From: Eonycteris spelaea
Lineage: Eukaryota > Chordata > Mammalia > Chiroptera > Pteropodidae
DNA length: 64,000 nucleotides
Assembly: GCA_003508835.1 (NCBI GenBank)
Contig: PUFA01000084.1
Coordinates: forward strand, 2,976,001 to 3,040,000
Direction of reading: 5' to 3'
Shown here: positions 23,773-35,501 of the stretch, piece by piece
Numbering within the stretch: the stretch's first letter is position 1
How the letters are laid out: each line of letters begins with the position of its first letter
The notes under the pieces: model-generated
The model's input: only the letters and a program-made list of their open reading frames with translations
What the model was told of the DNA's origin: nothing
The model's database searches: none
Program-made: the position numbers and the translations under genes

Positions 23773-24614
23773 GTTTGGGGATTTCCACATAATAGAGAAT
23801 TAGAAAGAGGAGGATGAGACACAGGAGATAGACTGAAGGCTGTCTTAGATTCTAAAAAGTCAGTTTCTAAAGGTTCAGAGGAAAAGGTAGGTGTTTCTCC
23901 AGGTCAGAGACATTAAAATGGTAGACCAAATGGGATATTCTAAAATTCATATTCTAGCTTCATGATCATAAATATTCTGTGAAGAAGAAAATGAAAGCAT
24001 CAAAAGAAATCAAAATGGCAGATCTCTACTCCAAAGGGGCTAGCTGGCATTGCCTTTCTTTGTCCTGACACTAAGGTCAAGCTGCCTCATGTTCTTCCTC
24101 CCTGCCACCCACCTCTGTCTCCATCATTTCAGGTTTCTACTTTTAATGACAGCACTTCCTTTTCACTTTAAAGAAACTGAAAAAAAAGTGGGGGCGGGGG
24201 TGAAAATGAAAAGAAAAAAAAGAACATCCAAAGCTGAAGAGAAGAGGCTGATGAGGAGGCACTTGCAGAGATGGTGAGGCACCAGAGCCTCAGAGGTGAT
24301 GAGCTGCTTGTAACTCTGATGTGAAGCTGAGTGGGTGCAGCTGAGAGAAATCAGTGTCTCCCAGTGCACCTCACAGCACTTTGAGAACAGGCAGGCTATT
24401 CATGTCTCATGGGGAGAGACCCCATACCCATGCCCTGGGGTACTCACTTCCACTGAAAGCAGAATGCTCCCATGGCATGTCATTTATCTACAGGGTCCTG
24501 AGGTCACATGATAGTAGATTCATCCCGTTCCTGTGACACAGATATCTGAGAAGCAAATAAATACTGAGGCATTATGAGTCTTGTGAGGAGCAGCACTTAT
24601 AGATACCCCGAGAG

Positions 24615-24840
24615 TGGTTAAAAAGGAGGCAGTGGAACAAGCACTGTTTTGAATCCTTGCTTTATAACCTGCTAGCTTTGTCCTTTAGAAAAATTCATCC
24701 ACCTCTTGAAGACTTAGTTTCCTCATAATTTCTTATGTAAAACTTTTCACAGTGTTTGTGTGAGGGTTCTGTGTGATAAAATATTTGAAGGCGCCTCTCA
24801 CAGAGATTGGCATATGGTAGGTGCTTAATATATATGTATT
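24615..24840 (+). repeat. MIR SINE, nearly full length
   Basis: Blocks from 'gaatccttgctttataacctgctagctttgtcc' through 'cttagtttcctcat' to 'ggcatatggtaggtgcttaatatatat' cover most of MIR. Confidence 0.8.
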
Positions 24841-26539
24841 GATACAACTTTTGCAAGATCTTGCTGTTTTGACATTTGCTATCTGGTTTATGTGTCCATC
24901 TAAATGCCAGTGAATCCTAGATTTTCATCCCCAAACTAGAGATCTTTCTGAAGTCCAGATTTATATAATTTACTACCCACTTAATATCCTGTTAGAATAT
25001 ATAATACTTAAAACACAGAATATCACAACTTGAACTACTCATCTCCTGAAGCTGCCTCTTTTCATGTGCCTCTTCATTTTAATTGGTGGCACACCCATTC
25101 TTCCAGTTGTATAATCCAAAATTTTTGGATTGCTTCCCATCTCCCCTATCTGTCAGAGTTACCACCATGTCCTGTGGCTCTGCCTTCAGTGTATCCAGAA
25201 TCTGACTACTTTGTCCACTGATGTGTGCTCTGGTTTTTTTCTCTTTCTTTTGTTCTTTGTGAAGATCAAGAATGCGTGAACAGAAATATACAAAAAACCA
25301 AGGTAGTATAGGTTTTTTGAGAAGGTCTGAAGAAGGGGCAACAGAATTGTAACTGAATGATGCAAAAAAAAAAAAAAAAGTTAAGGGGCATGAAAGACAA
25401 GAAAGGATCACTGAATTTGGGTATGGTGGAATTACCAGTATGTCAAAAAATGAAGTCTTAAAAGAAAAGTAGAGACATGTATTTATGAAAGTTTACCTGG
25501 TATGGGACTGGAGATGAAAAGGTAACTCTTTGTAAATTGTTTTACTAAAATTTGATGCTAAAGGGCATTGCAGAAATGATGTGGCAATTCAAGTACATAC
25601 CGAGTGAGCTGACCATCTGCATTCATAAAAAAAAATGTGCTTATGGAAAATTGCCATCAGTTTCAGAACTCTCAGAGTTCCAGAGCATTTTATCCTGTTT
25701 TATTCTGTCTTTTAAAAATGTTTTTATGCCTTAGTGGGACTATCTGGCTCATGGTTTATTTTGTCACTAGAATCACCTTGGTTTCAATTTGTGCAGCTGT
25801 TGTACCAGGTCCACCCACCATGCCTCACTCAACTCTACCCTTCAACACCTATAACTAGCCTAGGCACCCAAGATATCCGCCCTTGTCTATTGCCACAGCC
25901 TCCTGCTTGTTGAAGAATTCGGTTGGCTTAGAGTGAAGGAAGTAATTTATATTATGTCTTTTGAGACAAATGCAACCTGCATCCAGAAGGAAGGAGCTGA
26001 CAGAATCTGAAGATGGAAGAGGGAGTAAGTTATTGATACAAGTAGGTGGCAAAGGAAATGGGGGGTGGGATCAGGAATGCAGGTGGAAAGTGAACATGAT
26101 TTCCAGAAATTCAGTGTATTTTATCATTTTCAACTTCAACTACAGCCGGGAAGGTAGATCTTAAACACCTCATAGCCAAATCTCTAAGGTCTGTCCAGCT
26201 GCCAGAGCATTCCTTCAGGACTATACTCCCACTGCTTTGACCTCTCTAATTTTTCACTGTCCTTCTCCTTCCTAATACCTGACTCAGGCTTACCTGGCTG
26301 GATCGTAGCTCAGCCTGCTCTTCTAATTGGAAGCAGGAGGTTTCAAAGTCCAGGTTCAGTAACACAAAGGCTTTTTACAGTTTCTGTTTGCCATGCCATT
26401 AGTGGCAGCTTCAAGCTGAGCTAGAGGCATTCTAAAGAGTCATTGTTCCTCTCCTAGAAATATTATAAATGTGGGTAGAAGTGAGATGATAATATATTTT
26501 ATTCCCTTACCTCCAAGCCAATGACTTTCCTTTTCACAT

Positions 26540-26880
26540 CACCTGAGCTTCAGAAAACTAAACAATGACAACAATAATTCTACTTTGCTGCTACTTCTGG
26601 ACCATTTTATGGCCAGGACATTACCTAAAGCCTCTTGTGATTATGAAATGCCTTTGAAGCTGAAAATCTTTTTCCATTTTTCTTTTCCTCCATTAACTAA
26701 TTGTTGCTGCCAATAGAATTTTGTTCTGAACACTCTTCTGCTCAAACTTCCTTTTCCTCTCTTCTCAATGAGCACTTCCAGTAAATGCCATAATTAAAAG
26801 GCACAAATTAGCTTTATCAGAAATCATCACATCTCAAGATTCAAGTTCAAAGATGCTGTGCTTTAGAGGTAAAATTTGTT
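26540..26880. promoter_or_regulatory. Candidate conserved non-coding block
   Basis: Repeat-free sequence with A/T-rich homeodomain-type words: 'ccattaactaattg' near 26692 and 'ccataattaaaagg' near 26788. No coding potential. The call rests only on texture and lack of repeats. Confidence 0.25.
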
Positions 26881-27018
26881 TTCCCTACTAATATGCATTT
26901 CTCAATCAGATTTTTGGTATGAAGTATAGTTATCACTAAAATATAAATCTCACACACTGTGAATGACTGTGAATAAGGTTGACTCTTTTTTTATTAATGT
27001 CCATGGTATTTTTTTCCC

Positions 27019-27366
27019 ATGGTATTTTTATATGGTAAATATTCAGTAATTAGATTTAATTTTTCTCATATAGGAAATATTTTCCTCTCTTGGAAATCCC
27101 CTCAGTCATCAGTTGTCCCACTGATAAAACTTATTTTATTTTTTACTACTCACTTGAAGTCTAGTAACGCTAGTTGTGCAACTATTTATCCTTTCCTTGC
27201 ACTGCTGTGCTTAATGAGTACAGAAGACTTATTAATGTCATTGACAAAGGTGCCCCTTATGGCCAGGTTCTTCATTAGCTACATGCTATCGGACATTTTA
27301 TTGTTGTCTGTTGAAAGACAATGTCATTGCTTCTGTGAAACCTCAAATACAAAATTGAATCAATAA
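27019..27366 (+). other. 115-codon open frame, not considered a gene
   Basis: A hydrophobic, leucine/serine-rich frame from an ATG in T-rich DNA. I see no signal peptide logic, domain, repeat motif or splice context, and no gene neighbours it. Its length is within chance expectation for 64 kb of six-frame AT-rich DNA. Confidence 0.3.
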
Positions 27367-28009
27367 AAATTCTCTGCATTGACTGAATTTATAGTTCCAG
27401 TCTTGTGTTTGTGATAATAAAGACACTCAGCTCTTGGAAATGCTTTAGATTCTGGATACTGTTCTAATAGTTGTGAGGTGGATAATTACTGGTAGACTCA
27501 TTTTTCATCTTCTCTTTGAAGATATAATAAGGGAAGGATGATTTTATGGAGATATGCTACAGAATAAATGTAGGAAATACCAAAACAAGTATGGAAGCAG
27601 GATACATATAAGGTGTGGCAAAACAAAAGTGGAAATTTGTGGAGATTCTGCAGAAATAGCCGTAAAACTCTAAGTTGAGCCATGGACACATCAGATGTGG
27701 TACATCTCAGAGGTAAAGAGACTTTTCCTTTCATAAAATGCCCCAAACATCATTTAGAGAAAATATAAAAGGTTTGGCAAAGATGTTTTTTACATTTCAT
27801 TAATTGAGAGCTCTAATTTGAAATTTATAATCAGAACATTTTTGTTTGTTTGTTTAAAAAATTGATACTGTAAATAAGAGTATCAGGGGACCTGTGGTAA
27901 ATTTTTCAAGATAATGGTTTTTAAGGAGTTCTAGCATATTTATAATTTAGAAATTCAACTCCAGATTATAAATGAGGCTATATTATATAATAAACCAAAT
28001 TAAAGCAGG

Positions 28010-28330
28010 ATCTCTGCTTTATGAATCCTTTGGTAGTCATTAATTTAAATTAGCATGGGTTCTCATAGGCCAAAGCTGCTTTACATTTTTAAGGACATAT
28101 CAGATTTAGACATTAACCGATTCAGATGAGCTTTCCCTCCTGAGGTCAAATTGATGATTCTTAGCTTTTTTTTCTTTATCATTAATGACTTAATTATCAA
28201 TAAATATTTATCAATTGCACAAAATGTCCATATCATTGCTCATTTATTTAGCAAAGAAAACTTGATATGGCTTATCATACTTAAAGTGTTTACAGATATT
28301 AATTAAGATATCTTAATTGGTGTGGAATAT
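28010..28330. promoter_or_regulatory. Candidate conserved non-coding block rich in homeodomain-type sites
   Basis: Repeat-free and unusually dense in TAAT words: 'cattaatttaaattag' near 28039, 'cattaatgacttaattatcaat' near 28179, and 'attaattaagatatcttaatt' ending at 28318. The last contains a perfect 18 bp palindrome. TAAT/ATTA cores are bound by many homeodomain factors. Enhancer function is inference. Confidence 0.35.
28301..28318. other. Perfect 18 bp palindrome
   Basis: AATTAAGATATCTTAATT is its own reverse complement, with a central GATATC. It holds two inverted TTAAT half-sites. Confidence 0.95.
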
Positions 28331-28514
28331 TGAATCCTATATATTTTTTAACATGTTTTGATTAGAAAAGGTTGCATTTGTGGCTTCTCCTAGCTCTCTT
28401 GTGCTTAAAAAAGGATTTTAATTTTTGAAACATTTATGTTTTTGCATTATATTCAATTATATAGTCCCCCTTCAAAAATCCAAGGGCTCTTTTTGCCAAA
28501 TTATATAAATTTAA

Positions 28515-28875
28515 AATGTAGTTTTTAATAAATTTGGTTATATTCAAACATAAAATACTATGAAACAATAAGAACATTATATAGCTACCTGCAATAGTAT
28601 GAATAATTGCATGATATAATATTGAGCAAAAATACCCCACCAGATTTCACTTGTTTTAGTACATTAAAGACAAAATTAACCTATACTGATAGAAAGCAGA
28701 AGCAGGGCATAATGAATGAAAAGACACATGAGGTAATGAATGATGATAATGTTCCGTTTCTAGATCTGGTACTGTATACACAGATACGTCAAGTTTATGA
28801 AAATGCATAAAGCTGTACAATTATGATCTTTGCACATTTGTGTATGCTATTACTCTTGAAGTTAACTCTCTTAGA
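28515..28875 (+). mobile_element. Old L1M 3'-end fragment
   Basis: L1 end-of-ORF2/3'UTR words appear in order: 'aatattgagcaaaa' near 28619, 'acaaaattaacctatactgatagaaagcag', 'aatgttccgtttctagatctggtactgtatacacagatacg' and 'ctgtacaattatgatctttgcacatttgtgtatgctatta'. This matches the pre-radiation L1MC/MD/ME style of 3' end and is highly diverged. Confidence 0.75.
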
Positions 28876-28879
28876 ACTT

Positions 28880-31800
28880 TGTTCAGATGCATCAGGAAAA
28901 TAAGAAATAGAATATCATTTTTAAGTGTCCATTTTTCATGTGTCTGGAGACTTGTTAGACAAAACAGTTTAGACATCTAGTAGGTATTGTGAAATAAAAA
29001 TAGAAATATTTTCCATATCTCCTGCCATCAAACCTTGATTATATGGATCTCTCTCATCTGAAATGAGGTTATATACCCTCAAATGTGTATTTTTCTTGTT
29101 AAAATATATTCACTATGAATATTGTAATTATAATATTTAATATTTTATTTTAAAAGAATTGAGACAGTCAATTGGTTTGAAAAGAAAAAGCATCTTAAAT
29201 AAATAAAATTAGCATAGTTCTAGATATAGATCTGATTTACAATCATTTCTTAAATGTCTATAACCTGTTATATATCATACTTGTCTTTGAACTAATTCCA
29301 GTCTTGGTTTGGTATTTATTTTTTAATCCTGTACATCATAAATTAGTTTTATATGAGCACATTCATTGAGTGCTATTTACTTAGGGGAAATGGCTGGGTT
29401 GGGCCATTCAAAGACCAATGTCTTTATATAGAACTAGAGCTAGGATGATGGAGAAAACAGTAGCCTCATTACAAACTTCCCATGCGTATCTCTGCACTCA
29501 TGTGTCATAGGTCTTCAGACTCTCTTCAAGAGCTTGATAGAAGAAAGGCCTACCTGAGTTTGTTATGAATAAGTCTGCTCAAAGAAAGCAGAATTGGCGG
29601 TTGCTAACCTCCAAGGTTATTTTATCCCCAATAGGACACAGAATATCAAACAGGTGATTTCCTACAGATTCTCCACTCTCAGCTATGCTAATTCAGGGAA
29701 ATGCTACACTGGCCAGATAGCTCTGAGAAGCTGTTCCCAAGCAGACTGGCTCCTCATTCTAGCCACAGGGCCTTTAACCAAACTTTACATGTGTTTCTTT
29801 CTAAGCTCAAAGAGGGCGGGGTGGGGGGGAAACCCAGCAAAAAATGTGTAACACTAAATCTATCTATATCTATAATCACTACATGAAAACACTCATGCCT
29901 ATGATGACATGTGCATTCATTTTGTTGGTTGGTTAGTTTTATTTGTTTTGCATGAAATCATAATCTCAAGAAATAAATATCTTACAAATAAAATGCTTAT
30001 GTTATAGTTAAATGGCAGTTATTTGGAAGCAATGGAACTGATGTCAGAATCATATTTCCAACACAGGCCTAAAATTTTGTAAATACATGAAAATGTCTTA
30101 TTGAATAAAGTTTCTACACTTTTAAATATATCCATATGGTTTTTTTCTTTATATTTGCTATTAAGTTTTAGTCATCACCCTAATAGAAACAAATGAATGC
30201 ACATAAGTCTTGTGGCCAAATAGCTCAATTATATAAATCACAAAAGTTGAGGTCAATCTTTTGTCTTAACCTTTCAGTCATCAAGGATCTTGTATTTACA
30301 GAGGTGTATAATTAGGTCTTATGCAAGATTCTGAAAGAGTTTAAGTGTTTTCTTTTATGCAAGAGAATTTTCATCCTATTTAAGTCAACTATGTTATTAA
30401 TATCTGAAAGAAAAATGAAAAGACTGAGGGAGGAAAAGATAATCATTTATGAAATTATTTTATTTTTTTGTCTTGTTAGTTGATTATCTAGCCTTAGAAA
30501 GGGTTTCAAAGTAGATCCAGCCTCCTTTAGGGCAGATTCTTCTAACATTACACACCCTTCATTCCTGGTTCTCTAGTTATCTTTCTGGGCCTTCCACTTA
30601 GGACTTTCAGTCAGTGCCCCATTTTTCAACATCTTTTGATTTACAAAATCACCATGTGGTATGAGAAGTTAAGAAATAAAGGTAATAACTACTAAGGTGC
30701 TACCTCATTACACTTCCTCGATGGGTGTTCTAATGTGATTTTATGTAAACAATGGTTTAAATAAGTAACTTTAAATAAAGTTTTTATCTTATTACCTATT
30801 AGGAAAATGGTTTTAATGTAGGAAACTTTCAGGCAACTCAGAAGAACTCAGTATATATATAGCTGGGCTCTGCAAGGCTAGAGCCAATCCATTTATTAAA
30901 AATTTAGTCCTGATTCTATTCATCATCATTAACTCCAGCAATTAGCCAACATATTTAAATGAAGTGAATTTTGAAGATTTAGGAAGCAACTAGCAGTTCT
31001 TCAAGACACCAAAAATAATATTCACAGTTTAAGAAAATTTGTGTCGATCCCATTACAAGGAATAAAAATGTCATGAATCACTTCATTTTGTACAAGCATT
31101 TTGTATCATCCTTAACCAAAAGACTTGCAGTTGCCTAATGGAGAAAATGAATTAAGATTTATCATCAATAAATGAAAGCGTTTTTTAATCATTTAAATGA
31201 CTCCTTCACAAATTGAGATTTCAATGAGACCCCTTCTTTAATAATAGGAAATAGATCTTTAAAGTATTCTTGTTTGAAATGCTTTGGACATGTGCTCCGG
31301 GTGAGCTGATTGCTGGACTAATATCTCCATGCTCGTGTAGAAGGAACGGCATGTGTTTCATATGTTTATTTCTCTGAGATTTCCATTTTGACTCTATCTC
31401 TTATGTTACTGTTAATGGGTACTTAAAATAAAGTGGTACCCATTTTGCTTTATTACTTTAATTTCTTTAAAAGTAAGTTCTTTTCCTCATCTATTTCCAG
31501 TTGAAAGGCAGCATGGAGTCTTAATAAACTTCAAATGTATTTGGATAGCTGATAAATTTAATGTTCTCATTAACTTAAAAAAGTTGCAAGTAAAAAGTAA
31601 GTGATCTTGAGAATAATTAACAGGGCAATGATGGGAGGGAGAGTATTACACAGACTAAATGGAGGTGCCCTTATTTCTGTCACAATTTCCATTGAGAAAA
31701 TGTAATCACTATTTGCCTAGCAATTGGAAATAATTTACAAATGCAACATTACTGTATCTGTCCTCTTTATATCTCAGTAAACCAAGAAGCAAATGTTTGC

Positions 31801-32770
31801 CACTAGAATTGGCAGTGAGAGAAACTAAAGCCAAAGATTGATTCACCACAGTTTAGTGATGACTGGGGAACAATTGATATGGAACAGATCACGCATCTTT
31901 AAATGAGATCTGTAGTGAACCTAAAGAGACTATTTAATCTTTCTACAAACGTCTATGGTTTTATTCCAAAGTACATGAATATGATATGTATTTCCTTTAT
32001 GTAATACACCTTTATTCTTAGCATACTCTTACCATAAGGCTTTAGTGTTATCCTAAAATAGAGGGGTTGGAAGTGCTGCCACTAAGGAGTATTTTATCTG
32101 TCTTTGTTTAGACTTGCCAAGTGCAAGTTAAATAAAAGCTATTGTTCAACCTTTAGTTGATTTTAATATTATTTTAAAATTTATTTACAAATAACCCTTA
32201 TTGCCTACACACAGGAAAGTGTGCCACTGCTATGCTGTCCTTGGCCCATCATGACAAGGTCAATGTTTTTGAGCACAGTATAAGCCTGTGAGAAAAATAA
32301 CATTTTTTCCTGTTTTCCTGAGGTAGAAATGGTAATTTTCATAACATCTCATAATTTTTAAGTAGTGAAAGCAAGAATTCTGATTCTGAACTCCACTCTT
32401 AAGGGCTACACTGTCCTCTCTAAGTAAACATTATGAGTTCATGCTATTTGTAGCTATTTGACCATGTTCATCTAGTATTAGTCTTATTTTCCTTTTTATT
32501 TTTCTAAAATGATGTTATTTTAGAATTAACTCAAATGTCAAAGTGGAAACAAATTACAAATTCTAGTACATTTAGTCAAGTTTATACATTTTGTTTAGCT
32601 GGTTTTCTGATCAGTTTATCACATTTTTTTAACCTCATTTAATGAGATCTCTAAAAACTTTCCATGGAATTTTATGTTCTATCACCAATTCATGGGTATA
32701 ATAAAAGATTTAAATTCCTGGTTTAATCGATTATGTGTATACTTAGGTGGTAAGAAAGTTAGGGATTACC
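28880..32770. other. 3.9 kb of nearly repeat-free non-coding DNA
   Basis: No MIR, L2 or L1 could be recognised, in contrast to the rest of the window. A G-rich spot (gggcggggtggggggg) lies at about 29814-29829. The absence of old transposon fossils may mean selection against insertions or simply heavy decay. No coding exon was identified; two overlapping short frames at 29594-29886 lack support. Confidence 0.45.
31120..31960. promoter_or_regulatory. Candidate conserved non-coding block
   Basis: Unique sequence inside the repeat-poor interval, with scattered retained CpGs ('gctccgggtgag', 'gctcgtgtagaaggaacggc', 'gatcacgcatc', 'aacgtctatgg') in an otherwise CpG-poor setting. Regulatory role is inference. 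Confidence 0.3.
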
Positions 32771-32774
32771 ATTC

Positions 32775-32990
32775 AAATTGATATTTATTCATCCATTAAC
32801 ATTTGTTGAGTATCTGCTATGACCCAGGTAATATATTAGGTATTATAGGTACAGACCAAAGGTAGACTGTTTTCATCTGGAGTTCACAGAGAATTAAGTG
32901 CATACAGACCAGTAAACAGAGAATAAATGTGGCACAATAACTGCTATTATAGAGGCAAGCAGCAGAAAGTTTTCTGGACACTAGGACATG
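32775..32990 (-). mobile_element. L2-class 3' end (antisense)
   Basis: 'attcatccattaacatttgttgagtatctgctatgacccaggtaatatattagg' is a typical antisense L2 terminus, followed by 'acaataactgctattatagaggcaag'. Old and diverged. Confidence 0.65.
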
Positions 32991-33347
32991 AATTCAACAT
33001 GGCGTCTTGCATTATCTTTTAATACGATGACCATGTGAGAAAGAAAAAAAATGAACTCACATTTGATCATTTGGTATATCCTTATGGTTTTCTTGGTACA
33101 AAGGGCAGAGTACAGGGTCCTCATAACCTTACCTATAACCAAGTCTAAGGCTTTAGTGAGCAGGGGAACTTCTATATTCCTTTCAGAACTCCTGATGCAC
33201 TCAAGAGCACTTTCAGTTGTTAAAAACGGAGTCCCTGGAATGTAAAAGTATGGTAGAATTGTAACAGGAATGTTAGCAGGAGAGAGAGAGGATACAATGA
33301 TATCAAATGGTCTGTCAACTCTACCTTATATGAAACAGCAAATACTG

Positions 33348-33405
33348 TACAGTATCACTAGTGTCTACACAGATGTTACAGTATCACTAGTGTCTACACA
33401 GATGT
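33348..33405. repeat. Two perfect tandem copies of a 29 bp unit
   Basis: Copies at 33348-33376 and 33377-33405 are identical, beginning TACAGTATCACTAGTG. A partial third copy (GTCTACAC) follows at 33406-33413. It abuts the truncated 3' side of the minus-strand L1. Confidence 0.95.
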
Positions 33406-33544
33406 GTCTACACTGATGAATTGCCAAATTGCCTCTGTATCTTCGCTGTTGTAAATTGTGTGTAATGAACATATGGATGACATGTTCTTACAAAATAGTG
33501 TTTGGGTTTCTTCAGCTAAATGCCCAGAGGCAGGATTACTGGGT
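33406..33544 (-). pseudogene. L1 ORF2 C-terminal-region fragment
   Basis: Reverse complement of 'cttcgctgttgtaaattgtgtgtaatgaacatatggatg' and 'gtgtttgggtttcttcagctaaatgcccagaggcaggattactggg', a stretch well known from the ORF2 3' half. Joined directly to the ORF2 N-terminal part at about 33545. Confidence 0.7.
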
Positions 33545-33826
33545 CTTACTTTCTCTCTTGATATAGACTTTGTTTTAAAGTCTGTTTTGTCTGGTATAAA
33601 TATTGCTAATCAGCTTTTATCTTTCACTTCCATTTTCATGAAATATCTTTTTCTATTCTTTTACTTTCAGTCTGAGGATGTCTTTCGATCTGAATTGAGT
33701 CTTTTGTAGGTGGCATATATAAGGGTCTTATTTTCTTATCCATTCAACTACGCCATGTCTCCTGATCAGTGCATTTAATCTATTTACATTGAGAGTAATC
33801 ATTGATAGATATATAATTATTACCAT
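33545..33826 (-). pseudogene. L1 ORF2 N-terminal (endonuclease) fragment
   Basis: ATG at complement 33826-33824. The minus-strand bases follow the ORF2 start: an I-T-L-N-V-N-like segment, 'W IRK' then a stop where Q is expected, a K-T-H/R-L-like region, and 'PDKTDFKTKS' near 33570. In-frame stops show it is dead. About 95 codons' worth is retained of roughly 1,275. Confidence 0.75.
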
Positions 33827-33858
33827 TTTATTATTTATATTTTGATTGTTTCTTCTTG

Positions 33859-34726
33859 TTAAAGACATTCCTTTAGCATTTTTTGTACTACTGGCTTGGT
33901 GATGATAAACTCCTTTAGCTTTTTCTTGTCTGGGAAACTATCTGTCCTTTAATGCTAAATGATAACTTTGCTGGATAGAGTAATCTTAGTTGTAGGTCCT
34001 TGCTTTTATTACTTTAACTATTTCCTCAAAATCCCTTCTGGCTTGCAAAGTTTCTGTTTAGAAAACAGCTGAAAGTCTTATGGGAGCTCCCTTGTAGTAA
34101 TCAACTGCTTTTTTCTAGCTTCTTTTAAGATTCTCTCTTTGTCCTTCCTTTGGCACATTAACTAAGATGTGTCTTAGTGTGAGCCCTTTTGGGTTTATCT
34201 TATTTGGGACTCTCTGTACTTCCTGGGCTTATATGTCTATCTCCTTGGCCAGGTTAAGGAAGTTTTCAGCCATTATTTCTTGAAATCGGTTTTCCATTCC
34301 TTGCTTGCTCTCTTTTTCTGGTACCCAAAATGATGTAAATTCTGGTATGCTTGATGTTATCCCAGAGGCCCTTTAATATCTTATTTTTGGATTATTTATT
34401 TATTTTTTTGCTGTTGTTCTGACGGGGTGTTTTCTGCTACCTTATCTCCCAAATCACTGATTTCATCCTCTGCCTCTTCTAATCGACTGACGATTCTTTT
34501 TAATGTACACTTTATTTCAATTATTGTATTCTTCATTTCTGACTGGTTCTTTTTTATGCATTCTATCTCCATATTTATGTTTCCTATCTCTTTTATTGAA
34601 GGTCTCATTGAAATCATCAAGTATCCTTATAACCTATGTTTTGAATTCTGCATCTGGTAGATTGCTTGTATCCATTTTGTTTAGTTCTTTTTCTTGATCT
34701 TTGTTCTGTTCTTTCATTTGAGACAT
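33859..34726 (-). pseudogene. L1 ORF1 pseudogene
   Basis: The start ATG at complement 34726 reads MSQMKEQNKDQEKELNK. The coiled-coil part includes the open segment 34620-34396 with 'NQSEMKNTIIEIK' and 'SRLEEAEDEISDLGDKV'. The C-terminal domain survives as nucleotide similarity to a 'PDKKKLKEFIITKPV' region, ending at the stop at 33861-33859. The 868 nt span is not a multiple of three, so at least one frameshift has occurred. Confidence 0.8.
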
Positions 34727-35501
34727 GTTTTTTGATTCTCTATTTTTGCTGCCTCTCTGTATTTGTTTCTATGTGTTAGGGAGAGCTGCCATGTCTCTTG
34801 CTCTTAGTAGAATGGCCTTATGAAGTAGCTGTCCTCTGGGGCCCAGTGATACGGTCTCCCTGGTCATTTGAGCCAGGTTTGTTCCTTGTATGGGTTCTGT
34901 GTGTCCTCTTATTGTCGTTGAGCCTTGGTGCTATTTACATATCAGTGGGAGGGATTGATCCTCAGTCTGATTGGTTGTGAGGACTGGCTGTGACTACAGT
35001 GGAGAAACTGTTGTGTAGGGGCTTACTCTACAGAGCAAGATTCACTTTATCAGAGCTGGTGCCTGCCTAGCCTCTATACTTTGGATGTGGCATCTGTGGC
35101 AGTAGCCTGGTTGTGCTCTGGTGCAGTCTGAAGCTGGCTACTGGGCATGCTTGCCAGGGACCTCTTGAGAGGGGCACGCCACCTGTACCCTACCAGGAAC
35201 TACCTGACATGGGCCATAAAGTGATCTGCACATGTCTTCCACCTGTGTTGGGCTTGGAGGTGCCTGGGAGGGGCTAAGCTGCAAACCACGGCCACTGACA
35301 CTAGTGCCAAGCTTGTAGCTGCTTAGCAAGTGGTACAGGACACACAGAGGTCAAATGCTGCTTGTTTGGGATTTTTGAACCTTTGAAAGATTTTAGGGAA
35401 GTTTGAAGCAGGAGCCAAGAAAGGCTTTGTGTGTGGAAAATCCACTAGAAATGGCCTGAGTTGGGTGGGATGGGTTTTAGGGAACCACCAGTACAGAACC
35501 A

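Noticed and set aside
27019..27366. 115-codon plus-strand open frame as a small gene
   Set aside because: No family resemblance, T-rich codon use reflecting local composition, no neighbouring gene or splice signals.
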